From positions 3,038,001 through 3,102,000 of the forward strand of contig BSYQ01000011.1 in assembly GCA_030272585.1 (NCBI GenBank): DNA of 64,000 nucleotides, given 5' to 3'. Made by a program: the position numbers and the translations under genes. The notes beneath the pieces were generated by a model that saw nothing but the letters and a program-made list of their open reading frames with translations, did no database searches and had not been told where the DNA came from. This document shows, in pieces, positions 52,540 to 64,000 of this stretch. How positions within the stretch are numbered: position 1 is the stretch's first letter; every line of letters begins with the position of its first letter. This DNA is from Bryopsis sp. KO-2023. Taxonomy: Eukaryota; Chlorophyta; Ulvophyceae; Bryopsidales; Bryopsidaceae.

Positions 52540-55500
52540 ATGGCCAGCAGACATTTGCGAAGATTGCGCGGGGACGCTATCGATATTCCAGCGGTGCTCT
52601 CCACAGAAAGCGAGGAGTCCAGCGAAGGAGAAGCCGAGGGAAATTCGAGCTCAAAAAAAAAAGCTTTCAACCCTTATGAATGTCTCGCTGCTCTGGAAGC
52701 AAAGGTGGGGCCTTTGTGATATATATTTTTTTTTGATGTTTTGTTTTCACTCAGGACATAGACATATGCTTTTTTTTGGGTCGATGCTTGTGAAGTTGAT
52801 GTTTCAGGGATTTTTTCTGTGTGAAAATGTGTTTTTTTTTCTTTCTTTCTTTGAGAAAAACAAGCCTTGGAAGGGAGTGAGTCGATTTCTCTGAACACTT
52901 GAACTGAGAGTGAATTGAAGCTGAATGCTAAAGGATGAGTTGTTGTTTTTGTCTGTGCATTCTCTAGGATGGAGAACCTGATTCTGACATTGAGAGGTCC
53001 AATCAAAATGGGGCTCAGGACAAGACAAGTGCCCATCAGGATTTGTTGAAACCCAATCCTCTCAATGATGACAATCCCACTCAAGGTGAGAAAACAAAAA
53101 AAAGGGACGAAAAACTGAAATTGAGTTTTCCTGTTGATTTGCATGGCTGGATGTGAAGCACCTCTCCTCCCCTGTAATTGTTATTGTATGAAAAAAAAAA
53201 CCAAAACAAACCCCACCGTTTGGTTTGTTTTTGACACCTGTGCATTCTCAAATGCATTTCGATGTTTTTTTTCTCTTTTTCCGCAAAGTGTACAGTTTTT
53301 TATTTTTTTTGTTTTCCCATACAATTACATAATCTCGTGGTGTGGTTGCGGTGCCCAGATGCATCCACAACAGCGACGAAGAAAAAAAAGAAAAATCGAA
53401 AGAAGAAGAACAAAAAGAAGGGAAAAGATACGGAAGAGTGTGAGATGGACGACATCGACAAGCTGGTGCAAGAGCTGAATCTCCAAACGGTGAGAATCTT
53501 CACCTATGTCTTACTCTGGGTGAAACTGTTCTGTACAGCATCAAGATCCGTTCTAAAAATAGAATTTCATCGGTTGACTCATCCGCTCAACAACTGCACC
53601 ACAGCAGAGTTGGCAGAACTTACAAGTCTCACAGGTCAAATCCTCCCCCCCCTCTGTTCATTACCCATGTCTGTCAGGGGAGGATATTATTGGAATGAGG
53701 TTCCGGTTCAGCATTTGCTTTTAAGATGCTTTTTAACAATGAAGGGAAAATTCGATACACAGTTTGAATGTGTGCGAACGTGTGTGCGTTGATCTATATG
53801 TAAGGTGGGGAAATCTTCTGATGTGTCGTCGGCCCCTGGGCCTAGCGCACCAGACGAACCTTCGAAAAAGCCACACATATTGGGATGTAAGTCAGGATCG
53901 TTGAGAGCTGACGAAGAGGTGTGCCTCCACACTGGACTCTGAAAAAAAACAAAACTCTATATTTTTTTCTTTTTTTTTTTCCTATCCTGAACCCCACCGC
54001 ACCCCAAAAAGCAAGCAAGAAAAAATACAGATTTTTTTTAAGCTCTCGGTTGCAAAATCCTTTTCAGAGAATTTTTTGTCAACGTTTTCCCTAACGTCAT
54101 ATTGACAATTTATGTGGATGTATAAAGAAAGAATTTCTGATCGGTTTGTGACCTGATCTAAAAAATATGCAATTTTATGGAAAGCTGCCAACGATATTAA
54201 TCCTGAAAAGGATTGGAATTTTTATCGGTGTGCTTTTTGTACAGCTGTATCGTATTTTTGGAGCGCAAGTAGTGGCTTCAGAAGAGGCCCAAATGAGAAA
54301 GGAAAAAAATCAAAGGTAAACAAAAAACCCAGAAGAACAAAAAGAAAACCACAATCTTCAGATTTGTGGTTGTAATGTTTTTCCTGCTGAAAAGTGCTGA
54401 AAAGGAGTTATGTTGGATTTGGTTATGTTTGAAAGTGAACGTGGATGGTGCAGATTTGGTGGTCGAAATACGAAAGGGTTTCGAGGGTTGAAAAAGAAAT
54501 CGAAGAATTGCTGGTTGGTGGATGTTCAAGAGCATTGGCCCCCCCGAGATGGGGGGCTGGCAATGGAGTATGAAGGTGAATTTATTTCTTAATTGCTTCA
54601 GATCTTGGTCAACCAGTGCAATTCCTGTTGTTTTGCTCTCTGGATGTTCCTACTTAAACAGCATATTTTTTTAATTTTTGTCCTGGTGGTTGGGGAAAGG
54701 AAGAAAGATCCTTCTGTCGTTTTTTTGGTTTTGTTTTTTTTGTTTTTTTTTTGGGGGGGGGGCATCGCATCCCTCTTTTTTTTGTTTCCTGCAATGAGTG
54801 AAAAAGGGTGATTAATTTTTGGTGTATTTCTGTTGGAAAAAAAAACCTACTTTAGGTTTGAAAGATGGGTGTCATTGGTTTCGATACACCCATTCGCCCA
54901 ACTACCACGAGGTTCAAGATCTGTTCGAAGAATGTCAAGCAACCGGAGACCCGAACACAGTTGCAGCCCTCATGCAGAAAAACCCTTGGCATGTCGACAC
55001 TCTGCTGGCGATGCACGATCTTTACAGAGCCACAGGAGAACATCTTTACGCGGAAGAAATGCTCAACAGGTGGTGTTGATGTTCGATTCTATTGTTCAAG
55101 GGCAATAACGATTTTGTTTGAGCTGAATTACCCCATGGTAATTTAGGGGGCCAGCTGGGGGTTTTAGGACCAATTCCATGCTTAGGATGAGCTGTTGTGT
55201 GGTGCTTTGCAGGTGTTTGTTTGCTCTAGAATCAGCATGGCATCCGTTTTTTACACCCACCCTTGGGACTTGTCGGCTGGATATCAAGGTTTGAACTCTA
55301 CGTTCAGTCATTGATCATTTTGAAAAAGTTTTGCTTTGATATTTTTGACAAGAAGCTCCAATGTGAATCAACATTTATGTAATTTTGACAGCTTTTGAAA
55401 AGAAAAAAAAAAAGATTCAACAAGACCAACACAACAGGAATTGTTAATAATAATTTTGTTTTATTATTTTCATTGTTGGCTGCCCCTTTATGTTATTTTT

Positions 55501-57427
55501 ATTTTTTCTTTGGGGTGTGTGTGTGTGTTGACAAACTCTTTACTTTTGTGATAATTTTTTTTAATTAATTAATTTTTTAATGTTTAATTTATGTGGAATT
55601 TTAACTTTTTGCAGGTTCCTGAAAACAAAGCTCTATTTCGAGCACTGTTCCGACACATGCAATATTTGAGCAGGAGGGGGTGTCTGGCCACTGCTTTGGA
55701 ATGCTGCAAATTGCTGCTGTCTTTGGATAATGGAGATCCAATGGGGGCCCTGTGTGTCATTGATTACTTTGCAATTCGAGCAGGTGGGCAAAACCCAAAC
55801 AACTGTGGTTTAACATCGAAGGCGATTCATGCACAGAGAAAGGTTTCTGTTTGTTTTCCTTTGCTTAATTCTCTCCCCCCCCCCCTCCCTAAAAAAAAAA
55901 AAAACCCTCTGCATAATTAAGTTTGATGCTTTCCTCCCATGGTTCTACTCGATTCCTCTTTCTTATGCAATTTCGTCTGCTGAACTTGTGCAATAAGCCA
56001 CTCTTGAAATCACTTCCGAGATTAGAGTTTATTCCTTTAGTGCAACCCAGATCAATTGATGGATCCACTCATCGCCTTTCAGTTTTTTCAATTTTTTCAC
56101 TATTTTCTAAGCAAAAGGTATACCAGCCCGATTACTGCAGCGTTTGAAAAAGATTGGATCAACTTCCCCACCCTCGACTTTTAGAATGTTCTATTCTTAG
56201 GTTTTTCTGGACAGATGGGCTCGTTCGCCTCCTTTGAAACCACTCAGGTCTTGCATGTGTGTCGACAGGCAAGTTTGACTTTTTGCAAAGATTGGTGGAT
56301 GAGGTAGACAACAGCTCGTCACTGGCTGTGATGCCTGGAATCACTTACAGCACCGCCCTGTCTAAATTCAAACAATCAAAAGAACTCCAAAGCTCAACAC
56401 CGTCTGGGACGTCATCCCCACCCAAATCAACGGGCGAAGCTTCCAATGGTGGTGGGGACAGCCGTGAAAATCCAGACATCGAAACAGAAGCGAAAGAGGC
56501 CCTGATTCAGGCGATCTTGCTGTATCCGGTGGTGGTGGTTCGGTTGGTGGGGAAACTGAAGGAGACTGGTGTTGGGATTGACTCTGAATTTTCATCCATT
56601 TTGTCCCGACCGCTGTTTGCGAAGGCAAACGACGGAAAGAGTGCGTCCCTGTGCCACTTGGTGAGCAACTCAGCCGCCACCCACAATTCTCCCCATTTGT
56701 GGAGAATCGGATGTGCATGGAAAATGCTGAGCTGATTTAAATAAAAAAAAAGAAAAAGCAAAGCGAAGCGAAAATTTGCACCTAGCACGCATGCGTTGAG
56801 AGTTGTTTTATTCGGTCGGCAGGTGAATCTGTTCGTTGAGCGACATCACCTACTGTGGAAGTCGCCGGAAGTGATCCATTGGCTGAAGAAATCGTGCGGT
56901 GTTGCGGCCGAGGCATTGGACAACGGTGGATGTGTGGGAGGAGTCACAGCTGATGACTGGGGCTGCGTAAGAGCTCAAGCTTTCCCACCAACAGAAGTCA
57001 ACGAGTACCGCCATTTGCATCTGTATGATTTCTCGGATGACGCTTCACAGCTGCCCCCGGAAGCATTGCAAGAAGCAGGTGGCGACATGGAGGGAGCCTT
57101 TGCGGATATGGAGGAGAGGATGGCTGCCGCTCTGCGAAACCATGGTGGGGTGCTAGATCCAGGTGTTATGCCAATCCACCTCTTCCTTGTACCACAATTT
57201 CAGTTGGGACCTGGCGTAACGCCTCCACCCTTCAGTTACTGATGCCGGACAAAGTCTGGATTGATTTCCTATTTGTGTATATTTCTGTTTGTTGGCAGGT
57301 GGGCAGCAAGGTCTGATGCAGCTGACACAAGACGACCTTGAAAATGGAAATCCACTTGTGTTGTTTTTGAGGTCTATGTTACCATGGGTACAAGCCCGAA
57401 ACCCCGACCCTCCCCCACCAGGCTAAT
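52540..57427 (+). CDS. TCF25 / Rqc1 family protein, about 13 exons
   Basis: The homologue of yeast Rqc1 and human TCF25 (Nulp1), a part of the ribosome quality control complex that marks stalled nascent chains for degradation. Exons: 52540-52704, 52968-53085, 53359-53489, 53805-53886, 54185-about 54210, 54245-54315, 54454-54575, 54856-55069, 55213-55288, 55615-55783, one near 55922-55990, 56269-56660, 56823-57162 and 57300-57427. The N-terminus has LRRLRG and a Lys-rich stretch typical of the family. The core contains RIFGAQVV, NPWHVDTLLAMHDLYRATGE, ALESAWHPFF, RRGCLATALECCKLLLSLD and, near the end, LVLFLRSMLPW, all at the expected order. Most phases close. The step from the INPEK exon to the RIFG exon does not (frame offset of one), and the exon boundaries around 55784-56268 are not settled. 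Confidence 0.9.
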
Positions 57428-59453
57428 CGCCACGAAGCAGCGGAAAATATGCATGTTTTTTTTGTTTTTTTTTAACGAAAAATAGTTGCTGTACATTTTC
57501 AAGTGTAAAACCTTTGCACATGGGTTTTTAATTATGAGGAAACAACAGGTCTGTCGCCGGGAAGACTTTCTGGTCCATAGTTTTCGCCCTTTTTCCAAAC
57601 TTAATGGAGAGGGGATGGAACTGTGACTTTAGGTGGTCAACGCGTGGGGGAATAGCAAATGGGAGTGTGGCACCTCGAATGTGTTGTGGATCTCTTTGTG
57701 TAAGAGGATTATGGGGAAGGCGTTCTGATCGTCTGTCGAATAGTCAGGGTTGTGGGACAACGTCAAACCTTTGCTTTCTCAATTAGAATCACAGGGGATA
57801 TTTGAGAGAATCCTGATCGAGTTCCCCACTCTTACCTGGGAAGAAGATGGAAACTGGATTATTTGACAGTCCATCTTTACCCGCCAACCCCCCCAAAAAT
57901 GAAAAACGTTGGAATAAGAAAGTGTTGTGTCAGACCCAATTGAATGAGATTATAGTACAGATCGGATCTTGGCAGCAAGGATATAGTCTTCTTCTTGGTT
58001 GTATCTAGGTCTTTCTGTAAGCTTCGATATGCTGTTTGATGTATGGCCGAAGTAACAAAAGAAAGAAAAAATGAGTAAGGGTCCAGGTAACCCCCCCACC
58101 CCCCCCTCAATCCAAAAATAAACCAAGGAAACCACCAGCAGTCAGTTTTGTTTAATTCGCTTTCATCAACAATGCGACCAGGTTCGGTACCTCAAAAAGC
58201 AGAAATTATTATTTTTTGAGGTGGGAGGGGTTCCTTTCTGGCTGGGATTCTTACGGACAGAAAAAACAGTTCAGAAAAGCAGAACAGAAAACCCATCACC
58301 GAAAAGAATTTTTTGAAACAGTACTATTTTTTCTCTCTTTTGTTAATCTCTTTGTTTTTTCCCAACAATTTTGGAACAGTAGTTGCCACACTCTGATCTC
58401 CATCAAAGTTTTTTGGGTTTGAAAAGAGAAAAGTCCCACCCACCCCCAAAGAAAAAAAAAATGGCATATTTACACAATCGCCGGTGAAGGATCAAACCAA
58501 ATACGCTCGGCTGGACATTCCTTTCAACAAAAAGAAAAAAAAAGCCAGGAAGAAAAAATACAACAAAAAAAAGGAGGGAAGAAAGTGTATATGCAAAAAA
58601 AGAACACCCTCAGCAGCTTAACAATATATATATATATATGTTTTTTTCTTTTTCTTTTTTTTTTCACCCCTGCTTCACTTAAAAATTGTTTCTTTTTTTG
58701 CCTGTATTTTTACAAACTTCACAAAAAGAAGGGCAGAAAAAAGAAAGAGAGAGACCAGTAAATAAAAGAAAAAAAAATTGGGGAGAGAATTCACCTAAAA
58801 AAAAAGCCAACTACGCACCTCCACGCATATATATCCATTTGTATGTTAAGGCAAGAAATCACTGAAAAACAATCAAAAAGCAACAATATGTTTCTTTTTC
58901 TTCTTCACAAAAATCCACCCAATCTCAAAAACGGAAAAAAATCGTCAAACCCCATTTGGTCCCAAAGAGAAAACACGAAACAGAAGTTTTTCTTTTCTTT
59001 TTTAAGAAAGTTTTTATCCCTGTACCCTCGCAAAACGAAACAGAAGTGCTTTTTTTCCATTGATTTTTTCTTTCAAATATACATGTTCCCAGCGTCAATG
59101 GTCTTTTTTTTCCCCTCTTTGAGACAAATTCTGCCTTCCATACACACAAAAAGAAATCGACTTTTTCGATTTTTTTTTTCTTCCAATATAGAAGAACAGA
59201 TAAGAAAAAGGAAAAAAAAAGGAAAAACACATACATTTTCCCTTTTCCCACATGTTTTCTTTTTTCCTCACGTGTTTTCTTTTTTCCTTTCCATATACAT
59301 TTCTGCACTTTTCCTGTTTCTCCCTCCCACCAATTACAAATGCAACATTTCCCTCTGTTTCTTTGTCTTTGTCTCTTTTTTTTTTTTTTCTACCAAGTAC
59401 AAAATAATGATATTCAAAAAATCCCTTTCCTTCTGTTTTTCCTCTCTGCAAAA
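57428..59453. other. Spacer between convergent TCF25 and ABCF genes
   Basis: Highly AT-rich, with many A and T runs and a TA microsatellite near 58625-58640. A 224-codon plus frame at 58843-59517 is Phe/Lys/Ser-rich translation of low-complexity DNA. I see no gene. Confidence 0.5.
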
Positions 59454-62400
59454 TCACTTGCTCCATCTTTTACTGTTTTTCACAGCTTTCCCCTGTTTCT
59501 TGGGCGTTGCACTTTGATTGAATTTTTTCGCCTTGTCTTTCTTCTGCTTCTTTTTCTCGGCTTTTGACATCTGTAAACAAAAAAAATCAAAATATAGAAT
59601 TTCATGAAAAATTTCAGAAATCAGCGAAATACAACACCAAAAAAAAAGTGATACAATAGAGTAAATTAAATTATATTTATTATTATATCTATTATTTTTT
59701 ATTATTATTATATATATTATTATATTATAGCGTCCTAGGAGCTTGAATTTCTATTCTTAATTGCTTCTTGGATTGGGACTAATATCTTTCTAGAAAAATT
59801 AAAATTAAAAGAAATAGACATCTACATAAATCGTATTACTTTCATCTTTCCATCAATAAAAATATTTTTTTTAGGAAAAACTAGGTTGCGAGGAAGCCCT
59901 GCAAAAAAATAAACACATGTATCATCATACCTGATTTTTTTTGTGCTCTCTCTATGAATTCAACTTGAACAAGACAAAAAAAAAGGCAGCAGACTGTTCG
60001 ATAACTTTTGCTGATCTACCTTAGATTTTGCTTTGACGTTTTTGTTGTTGATTTCTTTTTTCCTGGCTTCCTTCTCCTCCATCTTTTTTCTCTCTTCGTC
60101 GTTTTGCTCCAAAAAATAATCGTAGCCCCATTTGTAATCTTTCAATTTGCCACCATCAACCTATACACCATCATCACCCCATTACTTTTCTTCCCCCTCC
60201 CAAAAAATGTTTTTTTTAATTCTGTTTCTCAAGGGAAAAAAAAACGTCGTTCCCTTTGCTAGCTGAATGCTTGCTTCACGATTATATTTTTTTTCCGTAT
60301 GTAAAAGAATTTATTTCAAAAAATAAAATAAAAAAATCTTCTAGACAACCTGTATTCTCTTGCAGAGCAGACGGCCTGTTATGAAGATTTCAAAAAAAAC
60401 AACTTCGAAACATGCATGCACACACAATTTTTTTTTTTTTTGAGTTCTTCATATTTCGTTTCATCTTTACCAACACGTTTTTTGTTTTTTTTTTACAAAA
60501 GAAAAAAAATCAAAAATCATTGCATCAGTACCTCCAAGACTCGCGTTGCAACTTGCTTGAGGAAATATCGGTCGTGGGAAACCGCAATGACGCTGCCTTC
60601 AAAATTCTTGATGGCCTCTTCCAGCATTTCCTTGGAAGGAATGTCCAAGTGGTTTGTGGGTTCGTCCAAAACCAAAAATGTGCCTTTGGTCAACATAAAC
60701 TTGGCCATAGCCAATCTCGCTTTTTCGCCCCCACTCAAAACAGTCACCTACAGTCAAAATAGATGCACAGTTTTATACAAATGTATTGATGCCTTCCCCC
60801 CCCCGTCAAAAAAAGAAACAAAAATAATAATATGAAAACACACATAAAGCCATAAGACATAATAATACTTGAATAATTAAAAAAACCTCACTTGCATAGT
60901 TGACGCGTTGCTTTCAGCCTCAATGCAATACATTTTAATATAATTATATATATATATAACAAAAACATTAGAAAAACCTGTACAAAAAAGGTGCTCAAAA
61001 ATCACTACAGAAAAAAACATGTTTGTCAAAACTCATCCTTTCCTTTTCCCTTTCGTTTTTTTTTTCCCCCGTAATTTATTGCTGGGCCACAATTACAGCC
61101 CATACCTTTTTGCCCATAGCTTTTCCGCTGAACATCATCCGTCCAAGTAGAGCTTTGATGGTATCCAGCCTTGCATCGGGAGCCTGAGAAACAGCAAAAT
61201 AAATAAATAAATAAATAAATAAAATCCATTCTGATTAATTTCTAATTCACATCTAGCAAAGATTCCTTTTTTAAAGCCAAAAACCAAAAACCAAAATCAA
61301 CCAAATTTTGGGGAAAGATAAAGAGAAGCACGAATATCCAGACACACGAACAAACCAAAAAAGAATACAAAAGAAAACCCCAAATAAGGATCTCCACTTA
61401 CAATAAACAATAACTGTGCCATTACTCATCTGCGGGCAGAGAGCTGGATATGGACATTAGGATCAAACGGTGGATGACCTATGAGTCAGACTATATATGT
61501 AGATATAAACGGGGGGGGGGAGCGCTCACCGCACGAACTAATGTGCTGAGCACTGTTTCGTGTGCATCCAGCGCTTCTGCCTGGTTCTGCTGGAAATAGT
61601 TTGCATGGATATTGTATTCGCCCATGGACACAGATCCTGATATCGCTTTTTCGATTCCCATTATGAGTCGCAGCAGGGTGCTCTTGCCACAACCTTCAGA
61701 AAAAAAAATAAAAAATATAATAATTCTTGATACTGTGATGGCAAGCACATGAGTACCAGCATTATCAAATTAAAAATAAAAAAAAAACCGAGAGAACTGT
61801 GAACTCGATAGCAATAGCAGCCGCCGATAATAAAAGCAACCAAAAAAAGAATGGTATATCTAAGCAAAATTTTTTTTCTGCTCATGAGGGAGGAAGCGGG
61901 TGGCATTCGAACGCAGGCATGGAGTTCTCAGTTTATTGCTGTTTGGGCGGTGGGGCCATATCACTCATTTGCGCAAAAAATGTAAATAAATAAATAAAAT
62001 TCGTACGACTAGCGGACAGGCCACATGGTCGAACAATACACATCGAAACGAAAAAGGAAAAAAACAACAAAAAAACAATGTAATGTACCAATCATGAGAA
62101 TACTCATGTTATTTTTACCGTTGGATCCGATCACAGCCACCCTCTCCCCCTTTTCAACAATCAAATCCACATGGTCGAACAATCGTCGATCCCCGTAGCC
62201 ATGCGTCAAATCCTCGATCGTCAGCACCGTTTTCCCTATTTTCTCGACGTCCGGAAATCTAAACGACCTCTTTTTCGGGGTGAACGGTTTTTCGACGAAA
62301 TTCCCCCCCGACCGGAGCTTGTCCAGGGCTTTTTTGGCAGCCTCCGCTCGGCCTGACTGAGCGCCACCAGACAGTCTCTGAATCATATCAATCTGTCTAA

Positions 62401-63943
62401 ACGCAAAACCACATGGAGGGTCATGATTGCAGCCAAAAAAAAAAAAATCAAAAATTTAAAAGATACATAAGTACACGCATATGAAGCATCCCACGTGTAA
62501 AAATTCTCTTTTCCATTTCTCGCTTTCTTTCTTAATGTTTTTACGGTTTTTTTTTTCTTTCAAATAATTTACACCGGGGTTAAATGCCCTACGTAGTCCA
62601 TCCACTTTTCAAAAATGAGTAATAGGGAGGCACTGGTATAACGACGATCTTTTTTAAAATTTAAGTTTTTTTGGGGTGCTTTGGGGTGGAGAGGAATCGG
62701 GAAAGAAGGGAAAAGAAAACAATACTCCGATAATGTTTTTGCCCCCTTGCCTTTGAATTTCTTTGAGCTGTTTTTCCCAAGCAGCCCACTGTTGAGCGAT
62801 CCTCTCGCTCTTTTGCTGGATGTACTGAGTGTAATTTCCCTTGTAGGTGGTGGTGACCCCCCTTTCCGTTTCAACGATTTTTGTGCAGAGCTGATCCAAA
62901 AACTCACGATCATGAGAAACGATCACCATCGGAACTTCTTGCCGCTTGAGATACCCTGTATTTTTGAAAAGACAGGTGCTTTTCTTTTCTATTTTAAGAA
63001 CAAAGAAACTGCATGTCCAAAAAAAATAAGGCAGGACATCGATAAGAACATATTTCTTCCCCCCCCCCCCCCCAAAAAAAAAAAAAAAAAGTGAAAAAAA
63101 ATAATAGCAATAAGACACGGTTTTCCTCCCCAACCCTCTCCCCCTCCAAAAAAAAAAGAGAAAATGAAAAAAAATCAAACGCAAGTGGAAAAAAGTTTTA
63201 TATCGACACATTTCTCACATTTTTTTTTTCAAGTTGTTTTCTTAGATGGTGTTTTCATGGGTGTCCAGAAAACCTAGCAAACCTAGCAAACTACCTTCTA
63301 GCCACTCGATTGCTTGAAGATCCAAGTGATTTGTGGGTTCATCCAGCAACAGCAAATCTGGATCCTGGAGCAGAATTTTCCCCAAGCACATTCGCATTTG
63401 CCAGCCTCCGCTGTACGAAGCCACCTATACCCAGAAACACATAAAACCATATTTTCTGTTGCGCTCTTCCCTCTTCTCTCCCCCCCCCCCAAAAAAAAAA
63501 GAAAAAGAATGAAAAATAATAAATCATATATATATACAAAAGTATGTTTTTTCTTACATTCAAATTTAAGAATGTAAAATTTAAGTCAATCCTACGTAGA
63601 GAATCACCCCAAACTCAACACATTGCTTGGTGGAAAAAAGATAAACAAAACAATTTAACAAACTGTAGATCTATCGACATATCAACATGTAGAAAAAAAA
63701 ACAAAAACATTCGCGAAACCAGGTGTGGTACAGCACACTGCTCCATACCAGCCGATCATTGTCTTCCTTCGAGAACCCCAGTTCCGGCATCATTTTATCG
63801 ATTTTTTTGTCGAGGACTTTGACATCCAAGTCCACTGTTTTGGACGTCAAATCAGCCAGCTCATCTAGCAGCTCAGCCATTCTGTCCATATCCTCGGTGC
63901 ACTCCTCGATTTCTTTCTGGATGGCTTCTTGCCTCCGAACCAC
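59454..63943 (-). CDS. ABCF-family ATPase, 3' nine exons (N-terminus outside window)
   Basis: A soluble twin-cassette ATPase of the translation-associated ABCF family (GCN20/ABCF5-like); no membrane segments. Exons on the minus strand: 63943-63749, 63424-63295, 62955-62726, 62392-62119, 61693-61530, 61183-61106, 60747-60532, 60160-60020 and 59570-59454; all eight junctions close, giving 514 residues here. The part present begins in the arm of cassette 1, then has its signature (YSGGWQMRM), Walker B ([12 protein letters not shown]) and H-loop ([10 protein letters not shown]). The interdomain linker follows, then cassette 2 with Walker A (GSNGCGKST, split by an intron), signature (LSGGEKARL), Walker B ([12 protein letters not shown]) and H-loop (AVSHDRYFL), and a Lys-rich tail. 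Walker A of cassette 1 lies beyond the window. The C-terminal exon is highly basic, which suits ribosome binding. Confidence 0.93.
60887..60924. repeat. Degenerate intronic repeat copy 4
   Basis: CTCACTTGCA ... GCTTTCAGCCTCAATG in an ABCF intron resembles the conserved parts of copies 1-3. Confidence 0.45.
61958..61972. repeat. Partial intronic repeat copy 5
   Basis: ATATCACTCATTTGC in another ABCF intron is identical to the left part of copies 2 and 3; a CCACATGG lies about 50 bases further on. Confidence 0.5.
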
Positions 63944-64000
63944 CTGGCGGTAAGCATCCGGTTCAGTAATTCATCTTCTTTTCTCTTAATTTGATATTAT

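Noticed and set aside
58843..59517. 224-codon plus frame
   Set aside because: Phe/Lys/Ser-rich translation of AT-rich low-complexity DNA with no recognisable motif.

Overview
The window is nuclear DNA from an intron-rich eukaryote. Evidence: spliced genes with GT-AG (and one clear GC-AG) introns, eukaryotic families (TCF25/Rqc1, a GluRS with an N-terminal GST-like domain, GALE, ABCF, an mTERF-like protein), a tRNA-Leu with a long variable arm, and chromodomain Ty3/gypsy elements. Introns and spacers are rich in long A/T and C/G runs. A protist, possibly an alga, is plausible, but I cannot name the lineage from the sequence.

Layout. 1-2393 (+): 3' part of a Pro/Lys/Gly-rich gene ending in one membrane segment. 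2394-3739: spacer. 3740-5002: a foldback repeat with a tRNA-like core. 5159-29118: three nested LTR retrotransposons. TE-A (-, 282-bp LTRs, TSD CTTCC) was hit in its integrase by TE-B (+, 258-bp LTRs 6098-6355 and 22795-23052, TSD TCCAG). TE-B was hit in gag by TE-C (-, 410-bp LTRs 7612-8021 and 16588-16997, TSD ATCAC). A second foldback element (about 23090-24373) also sits in TE-A's integrase. TE-C carries, besides gag and pol, an extra ORF before gag and a RING-like ORF after pol.

29495-63943 is host gene space: GluRS (-), tRNA-Leu(AAG) (+), a secreted two-domain PAN/Apple-like protein (+), UDP-glucose 4-epimerase (-), an ankyrin protein with one repeat per exon (-), a small possibly myristoylated protein (+), a secreted ankyrin protein with a GC-AG intron (+), an mTERF-like gene (-), TCF25/Rqc1 (+) and the 3' part of an ABCF ATPase (-). 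Many exon junctions were checked for phase and close exactly; those that do not are flagged.

No shared pathway links the host genes as a set, although GluRS, TCF25, ABCF and the tRNA all belong to translation or ribosome quality control. The most notable items are the accessory RING-like ORF of TE-C, the primer-binding site shared by three different elements, two foldback elements of the same design but unrelated sequence, and a short repeat found only in introns and always in the same orientation.
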